49,883 bases of DNA from Shewanella saliphila (GTDB taxonomy: Bacteria > Pseudomonadota > Gammaproteobacteria > Enterobacterales > Shewanellaceae). A program made the translations under genes and the position numbers. The notes beneath the pieces are model-generated. The model was not told the DNA's origin, did no database searches, and saw only the letters and a program-made list of their open reading frames with translations. Below, piece by piece: positions 35,056 to 43,515 of the stretch. The stretch lies in assembly GCF_014648295.1 (NCBI RefSeq), contig NZ_BMQV01000039.1, positions 1 to 49,883 of the forward strand, read 5' to 3'. Numbering within the stretch: position 1 is the first letter of the stretch; each line of letters opens with the position of its first letter.

Positions 35056-35164
35056 TATAATACCGCTCGAATAATGATAACCCGGTAAAGAATCAGTCAA
35101 GCGTTAGCGAGATTATGCGTCAGTGTAATCAATAACCTTGCATAAAACTAAGTAGAATTGCCCC

Positions 35165-35875
35165 ATGAGCCCAGAACGTTTTGCCCGCATAAACCAAATG
35201 CTTGATAACCGCCAAGTCGATCTCACAGTGTGTCTTGATAAAGTGCATATGACCAACAACATCGCCGCGGTGATTCGTTCGGCTGATTGTGTCGGCATTC
35301 ATCAAATTCATGCCGTATGGCCCGACATTGAAATGCGCGTATCGGGGAATACCGCCTCAGGCAGCCAACAATGGGTTAGCACGGTAAAGCACTATACTTT
35401 TGCAGAGGCGCATCAAGCATTTAAAGCGCAAAACATGCAGATACTGACGACCACCTTTTCAGACACCGCGGTTGATTTTCGCGACATTGATTACACTCGC
35501 CCCACCGTAATTGTGATGGGTAATGAGCGTGATGGCGTGAGTGATGAAGCCATTGCAGCAGCAGATCAACACATCATTATCCCGATGCGCGGTATGGTGC
35601 AATCGCTCAATGTGTCTGTGGCTTCGGCCTTAGTGATGTATGAAGCCCAGCGCCAGCGCGAACAAGCCAATATGTACGGTACCCGCAAACTAGATTACGC
35701 CTACTGCCAAAAAATGCTGTTTGAACAAGGCCATCCCGTTTATGCCAAAGCGTGTCGTCGCAAACAAATCCCCTACCCAGCCATTGATGATCAAGGCCAA
35801 ATTGTTGCCGACAAAGACTGGTGGGACAGAATGCGCGCCCCTGATCCACAAGCTCTCACAGAACAAATAACTTAA
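35165..35875 (+). CDS. trmH: tRNA (guanosine-18-2'-O)-methyltransferase TrmH
   Basis: 236 residues (E. coli TrmH 229). SPOUT-class methyltransferase that 2'-O-methylates G18 in the tRNA D-loop using S-adenosylmethionine. Motif 1 is NNIAAVIRSADCVG, with the catalytic Arg. Motif 2 is VIVMGNERDGVSD. Motif 3 is IIIPMRGMVQSLNVSVASALVMYE, which forms the trefoil knot. A basic C-terminal extension follows. In many relatives trmH is near spoT or recG; here it stands alone after a mobile element copy. Confidence 0.93.
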   Translation: MSPERFARINQMLDNRQVDLTVCLDKVHMTNNIAAVIRSADCVGIHQIHAVWPDIEMRVSGNTASGSQQWVSTVKHYTFAEAHQAFKAQNMQILTTTFSDTAVDFRDIDYTRPTVIVMGNERDGVSDEAIAAADQHIIIPMRGMVQSLNVSVASALVMYEAQRQREQANMYGTRKLDYAYCQKMLFEQGHPVYAKACRRKQIPYPAIDDQGQIVADKDWWDRMRAPDPQALTEQIT

Positions 35876-35976
35876 ATCGCTTATCCACAATACCTTCAGT
35901 CTGGCATTGCTCTGCAAATTCTCAAGCAATGCTAGCATCAAGCACATTGACAAAATATGCAGTGCTAACTGTTACT

Positions 35977-36474
35977 TTATTTTTTACCAAACCCCTTCGC
36001 CATAAAACGTGCACTGCTTTTAACCACCAATTTGCCAGCAACATATAACTCACCCTCCACTTTATACAGAGGATACCGTGAAGAGATAATCTTACCTTTA
36101 ATCAAAATATCACTGTTTACCGGCACTTCATGTAAGTAGCGGATACTCATATCGGCAGTGACCGCTTCTATGTTTTGCTGAAAAAGCGCCTGACACATAC
36201 CGCTATCGAGTAACGCCGATAAAAAGCCGCCGTGTAAAATCCCCTGGTAACCCTGTTGATGTATCGACCCTTTGGCACGCGCCCATACCTGTTGGTCTGC
36301 CGTACTAAAAAATTGCAAATGAAGCCCTAATAAATTCTGCGTGCCACACAACATACAATGCTGATGACTCGATGGCTTGACGACTGCGCATAAATTATCG
36401 GCTGATGTATCAGGAGAAACCAGGCTTAAGCTTTCAATTAATAACGCCTTTTCAGATTGATGCTGCTGACTCAT
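35977..36474 (-). CDS. PaaI-type hotdog thioesterase
   Basis: 165 residues from the ATG at 36474, preceded by GGGG. A hotdog fold is indicated by GILHGGFLSALLDSGMCQAL, with the HGG/D motif of PaaI-like thioesterases, and by strands ADMSIRYLHEVPVNSDILIKG and KLVVKSSARFMAKG. A C-x-x-C-G segment near the N-terminus (HCMLCGTQNLLGLHLQF) is common in one branch of the family. It probably hydrolyses an acyl-CoA or similar thioester; the substrate is unknown. Confidence 0.85.
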   Translation of the reverse strand: MSQQHQSEKALLIESLSLVSPDTSADNLCAVVKPSSHQHCMLCGTQNLLGLHLQFFSTADQQVWARAKGSIHQQGYQGILHGGFLSALLDSGMCQALFQQNIEAVTADMSIRYLHEVPVNSDILIKGKIISSRYPLYKVEGELYVAGKLVVKSSARFMAKGFGKK

Positions 36475-36621
36475 AAAACCCCACAAAATAAAAACACAAA
36501 ACCGTTATTGGCATATGCTATTAATTATTTTAGAATACCACATCAATATCAATTTGAGTAACTTGATGCGTGCTAAAACGTGATGTTTAAGCCAATCATT
36601 GCAACAACAAAGGTAACCAGC

Positions 36622-36819
36622 ATGCAATTTATAATGACTTTTATGGTGTTTTTAGTGTTTTTTGCAGTGATGGCATTAGGTGTATTTTTAGGACGAAAAC
36701 CCATTCAAGGGAGCTGTGCCGGGCTTGCAAATGTAGGAATAGATAAGAGCTGTGATTGTGAAGTCACCTGCGATGAGCATAAAACCCTATATCAAATACA
36801 AGAACCCACCCAAAAATGA
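36622..36819 (+). CDS. NqrM-like protein (Na+-NQR maturation family)
   Basis: 65 residues from the ATG at 36622, with AAGGTAACC before it. One hydrophobic helix (about 4-24) leads into GRKPIQGSCAGLANVGIDKSCDC, the NqrM/DUF539 signature. Cysteines are at 32, 44, 46 and 50. NqrM helps insert the iron centre of the sodium-pumping NADH:quinone oxidoreductase. No nqr gene or apbE is near, so this is an orphan copy; the CDCEVTC ending differs from the CEIC-type usual ending. It may serve a distant nqr operon or another iron-site complex. Confidence 0.75.
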   Translation: MQFIMTFMVFLVFFAVMALGVFLGRKPIQGSCAGLANVGIDKSCDCEVTCDEHKTLYQIQEPTQK

Positions 36820-36954
36820 GGTATTTGTTAAGGCATAAGGGTATTCCTCCCTGCCGCAGCGATTAACTCAGGCAAACAACACAAGCTCAAACATTGAATA
36901 TTGCCATTAAACTCATTAGGATCGGCCCATCGATCGCCAATAAGAATCAACACC

Positions 36955-37578
36955 ATGACCACTGAGCTTTATTTTATCTTCGACTCGCACTGCCCCTGGA
37001 GCTATGCCACCACTCCGTTAGTGAATGCATTACAACAAGCCTATCCAGACATGACAATACATCTGCTACACAGTGCACATTACATCGGTAAAGACAGCGC
37101 CGGCGAAGAACAAATGCAAGCGGCAGCTAAAGCCAGTGGCGTTAAATTTGGCCGAGACCATATTCGTTATGCCAATAGCCCTAAAAACTCAATTAAGTCG
37201 GCAAACTTAATGGCCTGGATGCAAGACAAACAAGCCAACAAACAATTGCCACTGCTCAATGCGTTGCAAACGGCTCACTTTGTTGAAGGTAATCCACTCA
37301 ACACTAAACATGACTTTACTGCCATCGTTGAAAAGTTAAAGCTGTCGCCAAGCAATAAAGTGTTTAAAGATGAGCTGAGTGTCGATGCAGAAAACATTTT
37401 AGAAGCCATTGCCGAAATACAACAAATGCTTGGCACAACAAGTTTTCCTGCACTTGTTATGACTGTCAATGACAACGCCATCTTCATCGACCACTCTCAA
37501 TACCTCAAAAATCCGCAAGAGGTTGTCGCCGCAATAGAGCAAGAGATAGTCGCAATACAGCAACCTAAAAAGCATTAA
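36955..37578 (+). CDS. DsbA-like thioredoxin-fold protein with a CxxS site
   Basis: 207 residues from the ATG at 36955; the frame is open upstream but the extra residues do not look like the family. It starts ELYFIFDSHCPWSYATTPLVNALQQAYPD, with Cys13-Pro-Trp-Ser16, and has TTSFPALVM as the cis-Pro loop. Replacement of the second Cys by Ser resembles glutathione-dependent kappa-class and isomerase-like members rather than a dithiol oxidase. No signal peptide, so it is cytoplasmic. Related to but distinct from the FrnE-type gene at 13598. Confidence 0.82.
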   Translation: MTTELYFIFDSHCPWSYATTPLVNALQQAYPDMTIHLLHSAHYIGKDSAGEEQMQAAAKASGVKFGRDHIRYANSPKNSIKSANLMAWMQDKQANKQLPLLNALQTAHFVEGNPLNTKHDFTAIVEKLKLSPSNKVFKDELSVDAENILEAIAEIQQMLGTTSFPALVMTVNDNAIFIDHSQYLKNPQEVVAAIEQEIVAIQQPKKH

Positions 37579-37587
37579 GCTTAAAAC

Positions 37588-37617
37588 AAAAAACCACGGT
37601 AATTAGCCGTGGTTTTG
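37588..37617. terminator. Bidirectional terminator between convergent genes
   Basis: AAACCACGG/CCGTGGTTT flank a 7-base loop, with A and T runs at the ends. It lies between the DsbA-like and LysE genes and can serve both. Confidence 0.8.
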
Positions 37618-37638
37618 ATGTTTTGCTCACCTCAACAT

Positions 37639-38277
37639 TTAACTTTGCACCTGCGAGGCCAATATCCAAATCGCTAGGGCAAAAAACACTAACCCCATAA
37701 ATTTGTTTTGATAAGCACGAAATTTTTCATTGTTTAATAATGGTTTACCTAAACTGCCAACCAAGGCCACCAGCAATAAGTTAAACGCTAACCCCATCAC
37801 ATTGAGCAATAAGCCTAACGCTAACATTTGCTCGCCAGAGCTGGCACTGAGCTGAGTTGACACAAATTGCGGTAAAAATAACACAAAGAAAATCAGCGCT
37901 TTCGGATTCAGTAAATTACTCATCACCGCACGGCGATACAACAGTTTTGCCAGGTTATGCTGCGCTGCAATTTCAGGCGCATCAACCGAATCACTGCGGA
38001 TACAATCCCACGCCATTTTAAGTAAGTAAGCGCCACCTAAAACTCGCAATAATTCTAATGCCATAGGGTTCATGGCCACCAGTGCCGACACGCCCATCGC
38101 TGCAAGCAAGGTTAAAATAAGCCCAGATGTGGCATTACCAAAACTGGCATACACCCCCACTTTGCGGCCATAACTCAAGCTAGAACTCGCAATCAGCAAC
38201 ATATCAGGGCCAGGAATTAACAGTAACGCCACTACAGTGGTTAAATACACAGGCAGTAATGCCAAATCAATCATCAT
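37639..38277 (-). CDS. LysE/RhtB family amino-acid exporter
   Basis: 212 residues, six hydrophobic segments. The N-terminal signature LLLIPGPDMLLIASSSLSYGRKVGVYASFGNATSGLIL and the central LNPKALIFFVLFLPQFV are those of the LysE/RhtB superfamily. It exports amino acids or derivatives such as homoserine lactones, with proton exchange. The substrate cannot be told from sequence. The gene is single. Confidence 0.9.
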   Translation of the reverse strand: MMIDLALLPVYLTTVVALLLIPGPDMLLIASSSLSYGRKVGVYASFGNATSGLILTLLAAMGVSALVAMNPMALELLRVLGGAYLLKMAWDCIRSDSVDAPEIAAQHNLAKLLYRRAVMSNLLNPKALIFFVLFLPQFVSTQLSASSGEQMLALGLLLNVMGLAFNLLLVALVGSLGKPLLNNEKFRAYQNKFMGLVFFALAIWILASQVQS

Positions 38278-38483
38278 ACATTCGCAAATAAGTCGCTAAA
38301 ACACGGCGCGGATTTTACAGCGATTGAACATGAATGAAAGTCATGATGGCAGCCCTTAGGCTTTTAACGGTGAATCACACTGGCAGGGATTGTTTACGAA
38401 TATAACGTTATCGAACAAACATCAAACAAAACCTAACTAACCTGAGCTCGGGATAACTAATTTAAATAAATCAGACAAATAAA

Positions 38484-38516
38484 AAAATAAAAAAGGCTAA
38501 CCTCATTGGTTAGCCT
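38484..38516 (-). terminator. Terminator of the DUF3297 gene
   Basis: On the minus strand AGGCTAACC/GGTTAGCCT flank a 5-base loop, followed by a T-rich run (TTTTTATTTTTTT). It lies 32 bases past the stop. Confidence 0.8.
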
Positions 38517-38547
38517 GTCATTTTACGTGTTGGTCTGCTGAAGTGTA

Positions 38548-38802
38548 TTACTTATAAAAAGCTTCAATCGTACCTTTAACTGTCATAGTCAGCGGCTGAC
38601 CACGACGGTCTAACGCTTTACCCGCTGGCACTTTAACCCAACCTTCACTGATGCAATATTCTTCAACATCAAAGCGCTCTTTACCGTTCACTTTAATGCC
38701 AATATCAAATTCAAAAATTTCTGCCACATGGTGTTGGCTGCGTGGATTAACGCTTAAGCGATCAGGTAAAGCAGGTTTAGCGGTTGTGTCGTTCATGGTC
38801 AT
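38548..38802 (-). CDS. DUF3297 family protein
   Basis: 84 residues. The segments LPDRLSVNPRSQHHVAEIFEFDIGI, NGKERFDVEEYCISEGWVKVPAGKALDRRG and a VKGTIEAFYK ending match DUF3297, a small soluble glutathione-peroxidase-neighbour-like family of unknown role found in many proteobacteria. Single gene with a strong terminator. No catalytic motif is apparent. Confidence 0.85.
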   Translation of the reverse strand: MTMNDTTAKPALPDRLSVNPRSQHHVAEIFEFDIGIKVNGKERFDVEEYCISEGWVKVPAGKALDRRGQPLTMTVKGTIEAFYK

Positions 38803-38983
38803 GTTCTGTAATTAATAAAACGTGCGTCATTGTAGGCAATAGCAGCAAGATGCTCAATAGCAGCGATCATAAATGTGAGCGGCTTAAATATGCCATCAAT
38901 GCCACGGCAAAGATATACGCGTTAACTGTTTGATTTATAGCCACGATAGCTTTAGGTTAGTATAAATCAATTAGGAGAAATTC

Positions 38984-40177
38984 ATGTCGACGTTGTCAAA
39001 GTATATTAAAGGAACGGTATTGGCGATTGTCAGCATCGCCGTCATTGTTGTGGCGCTCAATTGGCAAAGCGCTAACCGCTTATACAGCGTCATTAGCCTA
39101 TTTGATGAAGCATTAATTGTGAATAACTTCTCTCATATGAAGGATGTGTTTTTTAACAAAAAAATCGTTAAACAAGGCAACCCATACACTTTCAATAAGG
39201 CACCCAAACCATTACCCGCATCATTTATCTACCGAGACCAAGTCACCAATAGCGATGCGTTTTTAGCACGCCGAGCCACCACAGCATTATTGGTCATCAA
39301 AGACGATCAAATAACCTTTGAGCAATATTATTTAGGCACCCAAAGTGACGACAAACGTATCTCATGGTCAATGGCCAAATCGTTCGTGTCTATCTTGTTT
39401 GGTATGCAAGTTGATGCAGGCAACATTAATATCGACAAAACCGTCGGCTTTTATCTACCAGAACTGGCTAACTCTGGTTATGGCAACGTCAAAGTTAAAC
39501 ATGTACTGCAAATGTCGTCAGGGGTTAAGTGGAACGAAGACTACCACGACTTTTTTTCTGACATTAATAAAATGGGCCGAGTGCTAGCCATTGGTGGCTC
39601 GCTAGACCAAATGACCAGTGAGCTTGTCAATGAATCAGCCCCAGGCGAAGCCTTTCATTATGTCAGCATGGACACCCACGTAATTAGCATGATCCTCAGA
39701 CACGTTAGCGGTAAATCGTTAGTTGAACTGATCCAGCAAAACTTATGGAACACCATCGGCATGGAAAGCGATGCATTTTGGCTGACCGATTCCCAAGGTG
39801 CTGAGTTTGCCTTAGGCGGGTTAAACCTCACCACTCGCGACTACGCCCGCTTTGGCCGATTATTACTTAATAATGGCGAGTTTAACGGCAAACAAATTGT
39901 CTCGGCCGACTGGATAAAAGCCGCCACTACACCGCAAGCCGACTACCTTAAACCGCAAACAGACAAGCTCGGCTACGGCTACCAAATTTGGTTACCGCCA
40001 CAAGCACAGCAAGGTGAGTTTTTTTGCGTGGGGGTTTATGGACAATATATCTATGTGAATCAACAACACAATGTGGTTATTGTAAAAAACAGCGCCGATT
40101 TAGGCTTTCAAGACGAGCTAATATCAAAGCATGAAACCATCGCGTTTTTCCGCGAAATCGTCGCATCATTACAATAA
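38984..40177 (+). CDS. Membrane-anchored serine hydrolase, class C beta-lactamase fold
   Basis: 397 residues with one N-terminal transmembrane anchor (about 11-26), so the catalytic domain faces the periplasm. The SxxK nucleophile motif is Ser129-Met-Ala-Lys132 (ISWSMAKSF). The second motif is Tyr226-Val-Ser228 in place of the usual YxN. The third region (LGYGYQIWLP) follows in the usual order. Family members are esterases, peptidases and penicillin-binding-like enzymes; no substrate can be assigned and beta-lactam resistance should not be assumed. AGGAG lies before the ATG. Confidence 0.85.
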   Translation: MSTLSKYIKGTVLAIVSIAVIVVALNWQSANRLYSVISLFDEALIVNNFSHMKDVFFNKKIVKQGNPYTFNKAPKPLPASFIYRDQVTNSDAFLARRATTALLVIKDDQITFEQYYLGTQSDDKRISWSMAKSFVSILFGMQVDAGNINIDKTVGFYLPELANSGYGNVKVKHVLQMSSGVKWNEDYHDFFSDINKMGRVLAIGGSLDQMTSELVNESAPGEAFHYVSMDTHVISMILRHVSGKSLVELIQQNLWNTIGMESDAFWLTDSQGAEFALGGLNLTTRDYARFGRLLLNNGEFNGKQIVSADWIKAATTPQADYLKPQTDKLGYGYQIWLPPQAQQGEFFCVGVYGQYIYVNQQHNVVIVKNSADLGFQDELISKHETIAFFREIVASLQ

Positions 40178-40194
40178 AGAGCTTCGACTACACC

Positions 40195-40247
40195 GCCCCA
40201 CACACATAAACGAGCTAACTTGCTAGCTCATTAATGTGTGGGGGGGC
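40195..40247. terminator. Long hairpin between convergent genes
   Basis: The outer arms CCCCACACAT/ATGTGTGGGG and inner arms GAGCTA/TAGCTC can form a two-part stem-loop. No T tract, but its location between convergent genes suggests a transcription boundary. Confidence 0.5.
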
Positions 40248-40321
40248 AATACGGCCGCTCAGCAACACCTAACTCAATGGAATGTCGCTGCGATTGACTT
40301 ACCCTTTGTTAAGTAAACACC

Positions 40322-41509
40322 TTAGCCTTGGTGTTCGGCGCAATCTAAAGCAGGTGCCTTTTTGCCTTTTGGCAGCAAAATATTGGCCGCGATAACTAAC
40401 ATCACCATAACCAAAACCACAGGCCATAAAGTGCCGTTATAGATTTGGGTCGTCAGCCCTCCCATTAATGCGCCACCAGTAAACTGCCCAGCGCCTAACA
40501 GTGCCGATGCTGAACCAGTATTTTCTGTAAATTGGCTCATGTACAACGCATTGGCATTCGGCATAATAGCGCCAAGCATGCCCACGGCTCCCATAATGCC
40601 AAATACAAACAGATACAACGAAGCATCAAACGCGGTAAAGCTGAGTAACAACAACACAAAAAATCCCTGACACAAAATAGCCAATCGCAATAATGTATGG
40701 GCCGGCTTACGATTAAGTAATGTTGAATTGCTTCGATTCACTAAAATATTCATTAACGTATTAGCGGCAAACACCAATCCGAATATTTGTTCACTCAAGC
40801 CAAACTGAACCTGATAAATAAATGAGGCATTAGTGATAAACACCATCATGACACTGTAGCCGCATGCCTGTACCAGCAAGTAGCGCATGGCAGTAGTGTT
40901 TTTCATCACCAACATATAACGCCGATAGGCAGAGACTTTCGCCTGTTCAGTTTTAGCGGGGCACTTAGGTAAAGACTTAGCCACCAGTATTGCAACAAAC
41001 ACAGCATAACCCGCGGTAAAATAGAAAATATTCTGCCATTGGCCCGTTAACAGAATCAGCGCACCAATACTTGGAGCAATAGCAGGAGCAAGCACCATAA
41101 TAAGTGCAATTAAACCAAACAGTTTTGCAGCGGCATTTCCGCTCTCTCTCATCCTAACTAACGGCGCAACACAAACACCTGCAAATCCCCCACCTATAGC
41201 TTGAAATATCCGCGAAATTTGGATCACATTAAGGTCACTGGCAGAGGCAATAACCAGCGAACTCAAAGCATACAACAACAATCCACCCACAATAATGCTG
41301 CGTTTTTCAAAACGATCAGCAAGCGGGCCACCAATAAGCTGCCCCAATGCCATGCCAACAAAATAAAAACTGACCGTCGTGGCGACAGAATCAATACCCA
41401 CGCCCAAATACTCTGACATGGAGGGAATACCTGGCAAATAAGCATCAACCGCAAAAGGGCCAGCGGCCATCACCAACGCCATCAAAAAGACAAAATGCCC
41501 TTTAGACAT
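40322..41509 (-). CDS. Bcr/CflA-type MFS drug exporter
   Basis: 395 residues with about twelve transmembrane segments. AVDAYLPGIPSM near the N-terminus and the motif A variant GPLADRFEKRSII mark the Bcr/CflA subfamily of proton-coupled multidrug exporters. The family exports bicyclomycin, chloramphenicol and sulfonamide-like drugs; the actual substrate is not predictable. It diverges from a MarR regulator, and two matching palindromes lie in their shared control region. Confidence 0.88.
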   Translation of the reverse strand: MSKGHFVFLMALVMAAGPFAVDAYLPGIPSMSEYLGVGIDSVATTVSFYFVGMALGQLIGGPLADRFEKRSIIVGGLLLYALSSLVIASASDLNVIQISRIFQAIGGGFAGVCVAPLVRMRESGNAAAKLFGLIALIMVLAPAIAPSIGALILLTGQWQNIFYFTAGYAVFVAILVAKSLPKCPAKTEQAKVSAYRRYMLVMKNTTAMRYLLVQACGYSVMMVFITNASFIYQVQFGLSEQIFGLVFAANTLMNILVNRSNSTLLNRKPAHTLLRLAILCQGFFVLLLLSFTAFDASLYLFVFGIMGAVGMLGAIMPNANALYMSQFTENTGSASALLGAGQFTGGALMGGLTTQIYNGTLWPVVLVMVMLVIAANILLPKGKKAPALDCAEHQG

Positions 41510-41533
41510 AACACCTCACCAACATTATTTATT

Positions 41534-41549
41534 ATCTTCCTAGGAAGAT
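41534..41549. promoter_or_regulatory. Palindromic operator, probable MarR site 1
   Basis: ATCTTCCTAGGAAGAT is a perfect 16-bp palindrome, 25 bases upstream of the exporter start. It recurs in degenerate form 32 bases away (41566-41581). Confidence 0.65.
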
Positions 41550-41565
41550 ATATTAGTTTGAAATT

Positions 41566-41581
41566 ATCTTTCTGGCAAGAT
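41566..41581. promoter_or_regulatory. Palindromic operator, probable MarR site 2
   Basis: ATCTTTCTGGCAAGAT keeps the ATCTT/AAGAT outer arms of site 1. The 32-base spacing is about three helix turns, so both would lie on the same DNA face, fitting cooperative MarR dimers. Confidence 0.6.
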
Positions 41582-41620
41582 ACAATTGCTATTCAATCGT
41601 ATACTAATGAAGCGACAGCA

Positions 41621-42127
41621 ATGATAGAGAAGTTTGAAACCTTTCTTTCTTTAATGAAAGAAAACTGGCCAGAAGCCTATGAGAACATGATGCCCTCAAT
41701 GCCATTAATTGATAAAATTCAATCTATTAATGAAGCAAAACGCAGCAAGGTAATGGCTGAGTATGGTTTGCAGACCTCTGATTTTGGGCTGCTCACAGCA
41801 CTAAGAAGAACCCCCGCCCCGCACCTACTGATGCCCACACAGATTATGGACTACATGTTGATTAGTTCCGGTGGTTTAACCAAAGCACTGTACCGACTTG
41901 AACAAAAAGCCCTAATCTCCAGAAGCCCCTCTTCAGAAGACGGCCGAGTAAAGCGTGTACAGTTAACCGCAAAAGGTAAACAGGTGATCGAAGAGATTGC
42001 TGTTAAAGCACAAGAAAGTCACAGGTTAATGAACGCAAGCTTTTCTGAACAAGAAAAAACTCAACTTGATATGCTATTGAAAAAGCTACTCAATACAATG
42101 GAATCACATAACAACGAAACAATGTAA
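41621..42127 (+). CDS. MarR-family regulator
   Basis: 168 residues from the ATG at 41621; an open frame runs further upstream but overlaps the exporter start and the operators. The winged helix-turn-helix is TSDFGLLTALRRTP...LMPTQIMDYMLISSGGLTKALYRLEQKALISRSPSSEDGRVKRVQLTAKG, with the DGR wing motif. A long helical C-terminus gives dimerisation. It is divergent from the drug exporter, which it most likely represses until a ligand binds. Its own promoter overlaps the same palindromes, implying autoregulation. Confidence 0.88.
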   Translation: MIEKFETFLSLMKENWPEAYENMMPSMPLIDKIQSINEAKRSKVMAEYGLQTSDFGLLTALRRTPAPHLLMPTQIMDYMLISSGGLTKALYRLEQKALISRSPSSEDGRVKRVQLTAKGKQVIEEIAVKAQESHRLMNASFSEQEKTQLDMLLKKLLNTMESHNNETM

Positions 42128-42199
42128 TCAGTAGTAGCTTAATCTGGTATTACATTCAATACGTATAATAAATATCATCAAATCATAACGACCTGGCGT

Positions 42200-42893
42200 T
42201 TATGGTTGTAGCAGTAAACGTTGGCACAGTTTGACAAAATCAGACGAGGTGACAATTCCTAATACCTGGTTTTGCTCATCGACCACAGGCAAACAACCTA
42301 GGGCGTGTTTATTGTCGATAAAATACTGCACCACAATGGTTAACGGCTCATCTAAACCAAGCTTTTGCACCTGAGTGTCCATCACCTCAGCAATTGGGGT
42401 GTAACGCTCTTTTCGATCAAGTGCCCCTTGGCCATATTTATTGAGCATGGTTAATACCGTGGCAATCATCTTTTTATGTGTCAACATGCCAATAAATTCC
42501 CCAGTGGATTCACTGACCACCGGCAAATGACGCACATTTCGGCTTTGCATTAACAGATGCGCATCTTTAAGGCTCGCCTCATGGCTAATACCAATTCCAT
42601 TAATTATGTGACCAATCAGAGTCACTCAGATTGTTCAGTTTGAGGCGCATTGTTGAAATAATGGTTATTCCCTTCTAAGACAATGCAACAAAGAAATGAA
42701 CGGTCTGAGTGTCTCCTGCAAGGCGGGTTTCTGTGCCTTCTATGCTGCTTAATAGCATTTTGACGTAGAACAACTATGCCTACAATTCTATTACTTGCCT
42801 AGAAGACACAGAACTCCCGCTGAATGACCAGATAATTAATGGAATTGGTATAATACACACCGGATTAGGGGTCATAATATCGCGCACATTCAT
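42200..42893 (-). pseudogene. CBS-domain protein gene split by a mobile element
   Basis: The original start is ATG 42893 (preceded by AGGAGA) encoding MNVRDIMTPNPVCI. Reading then enters the element at 42589-42850 and stops within it. The rest (SHEASLKDAHLLMQSRNVRHLPVV... to the stop at 42200) holds two CBS motifs. Excising the element and one TAA joins VCI to SHEA without a frameshift. CBS pairs bind adenosine nucleotides and regulate partner proteins. An ATG inside the element (42625) is in frame with the second part, so a shortened protein with a foreign N-terminus could still be made. Confidence 0.88.
42589..42850. mobile_element. MITE-like element, 262 bp, in the CBS gene
   Basis: Inverted ends begin TACCAATTCCATTAATTATG and the right end is the near complement. 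A TAA duplication flanks it exactly (42586-42588 and 42851-42853), the same target as the element at 5228. Internal sequence has the inverted form of the AAGGGAATAACCATTA motif near 42657-42678, followed by AATGCAAC as in the 5228 element. No transposase gene. It is related in design but clearly diverged from the other copies. Confidence 0.88.
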
Positions 42894-42971
42894 GGTTTAT
42901 CTCCTTAACTGACACAATCTAAATCTAACAAGCTCAACCGACACTCATAAGCATAGCGCTATACAGTGATG

Positions 42972-43442
42972 CTACTCGCTAATCTGAATGCTAGCTCGGC
43001 CGTAAATATCAGCAAATATTTCAGGCATGCGTTTTGGGCGGCCGCTAGATAAGGCAATACACACAAACTCGGTGCGAGCCGTGAGTAAAGACACCCCGTC
43101 GCTGCGGCGAATAAACTCAAAATGGCGCGCCAGCTTCAGTCTGCCATCGCACTCAACAATCCAGGTGGCACAATCAATAACATCATTAAGGTAAGCCGCC
43201 GCCAAATAATTAATCTCATGGCGGCTAATCGCCATGCCTCTATCTAACGATTTATATTGTTCAATCGTTAACCCTAGCGCATTAGAATGTGCCCAAGAGG
43301 TTTGCTCTAGTTGACTTACATACGCGACATTATTGGCATGTTGATAATGATCAATTTGATCTGGGCTAACCGTCCAACTCAATATAAAAGGATCGGCATG
43401 CCGCCATTGTTGAGCTGCAATAGAGTTGTTTGAATCGGACAT
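42972..43442 (-). CDS. Hotdog-fold acyl-CoA thioesterase (4HBT type)
   Basis: 156 residues. The segment DQIDHYQHANNVAYVSQLEQTSWAHSNALG matches the 4HBT/YbgC active-site region (Asp, His and Asn-Asn-x-x-Tyr). Strand and loop regions ISRHEINYLAAAYLNDVIDCATWI follow. It hydrolyses acyl-CoA thioesters in the cytoplasm; chain-length preference is unknown. Single gene. Confidence 0.87.
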   Translation of the reverse strand: MSDSNNSIAAQQWRHADPFILSWTVSPDQIDHYQHANNVAYVSQLEQTSWAHSNALGLTIEQYKSLDRGMAISRHEINYLAAAYLNDVIDCATWIVECDGRLKLARHFEFIRRSDGVSLLTARTEFVCIALSSGRPKRMPEIFADIYGRASIQISE

Positions 43443-43515
43443 CCATTTCGCCTATTGGTAATTAAAATCGATTAAACGCAAAAACTCATTTTATTGGGGA
43501 GCCCATATACAAATC

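Noticed and set aside
36955..37578. Classical DsbA oxidase
   Set aside because: The active site is CPWS without a second cysteine and there is no signal peptide, so it is not a periplasmic dithiol oxidase.
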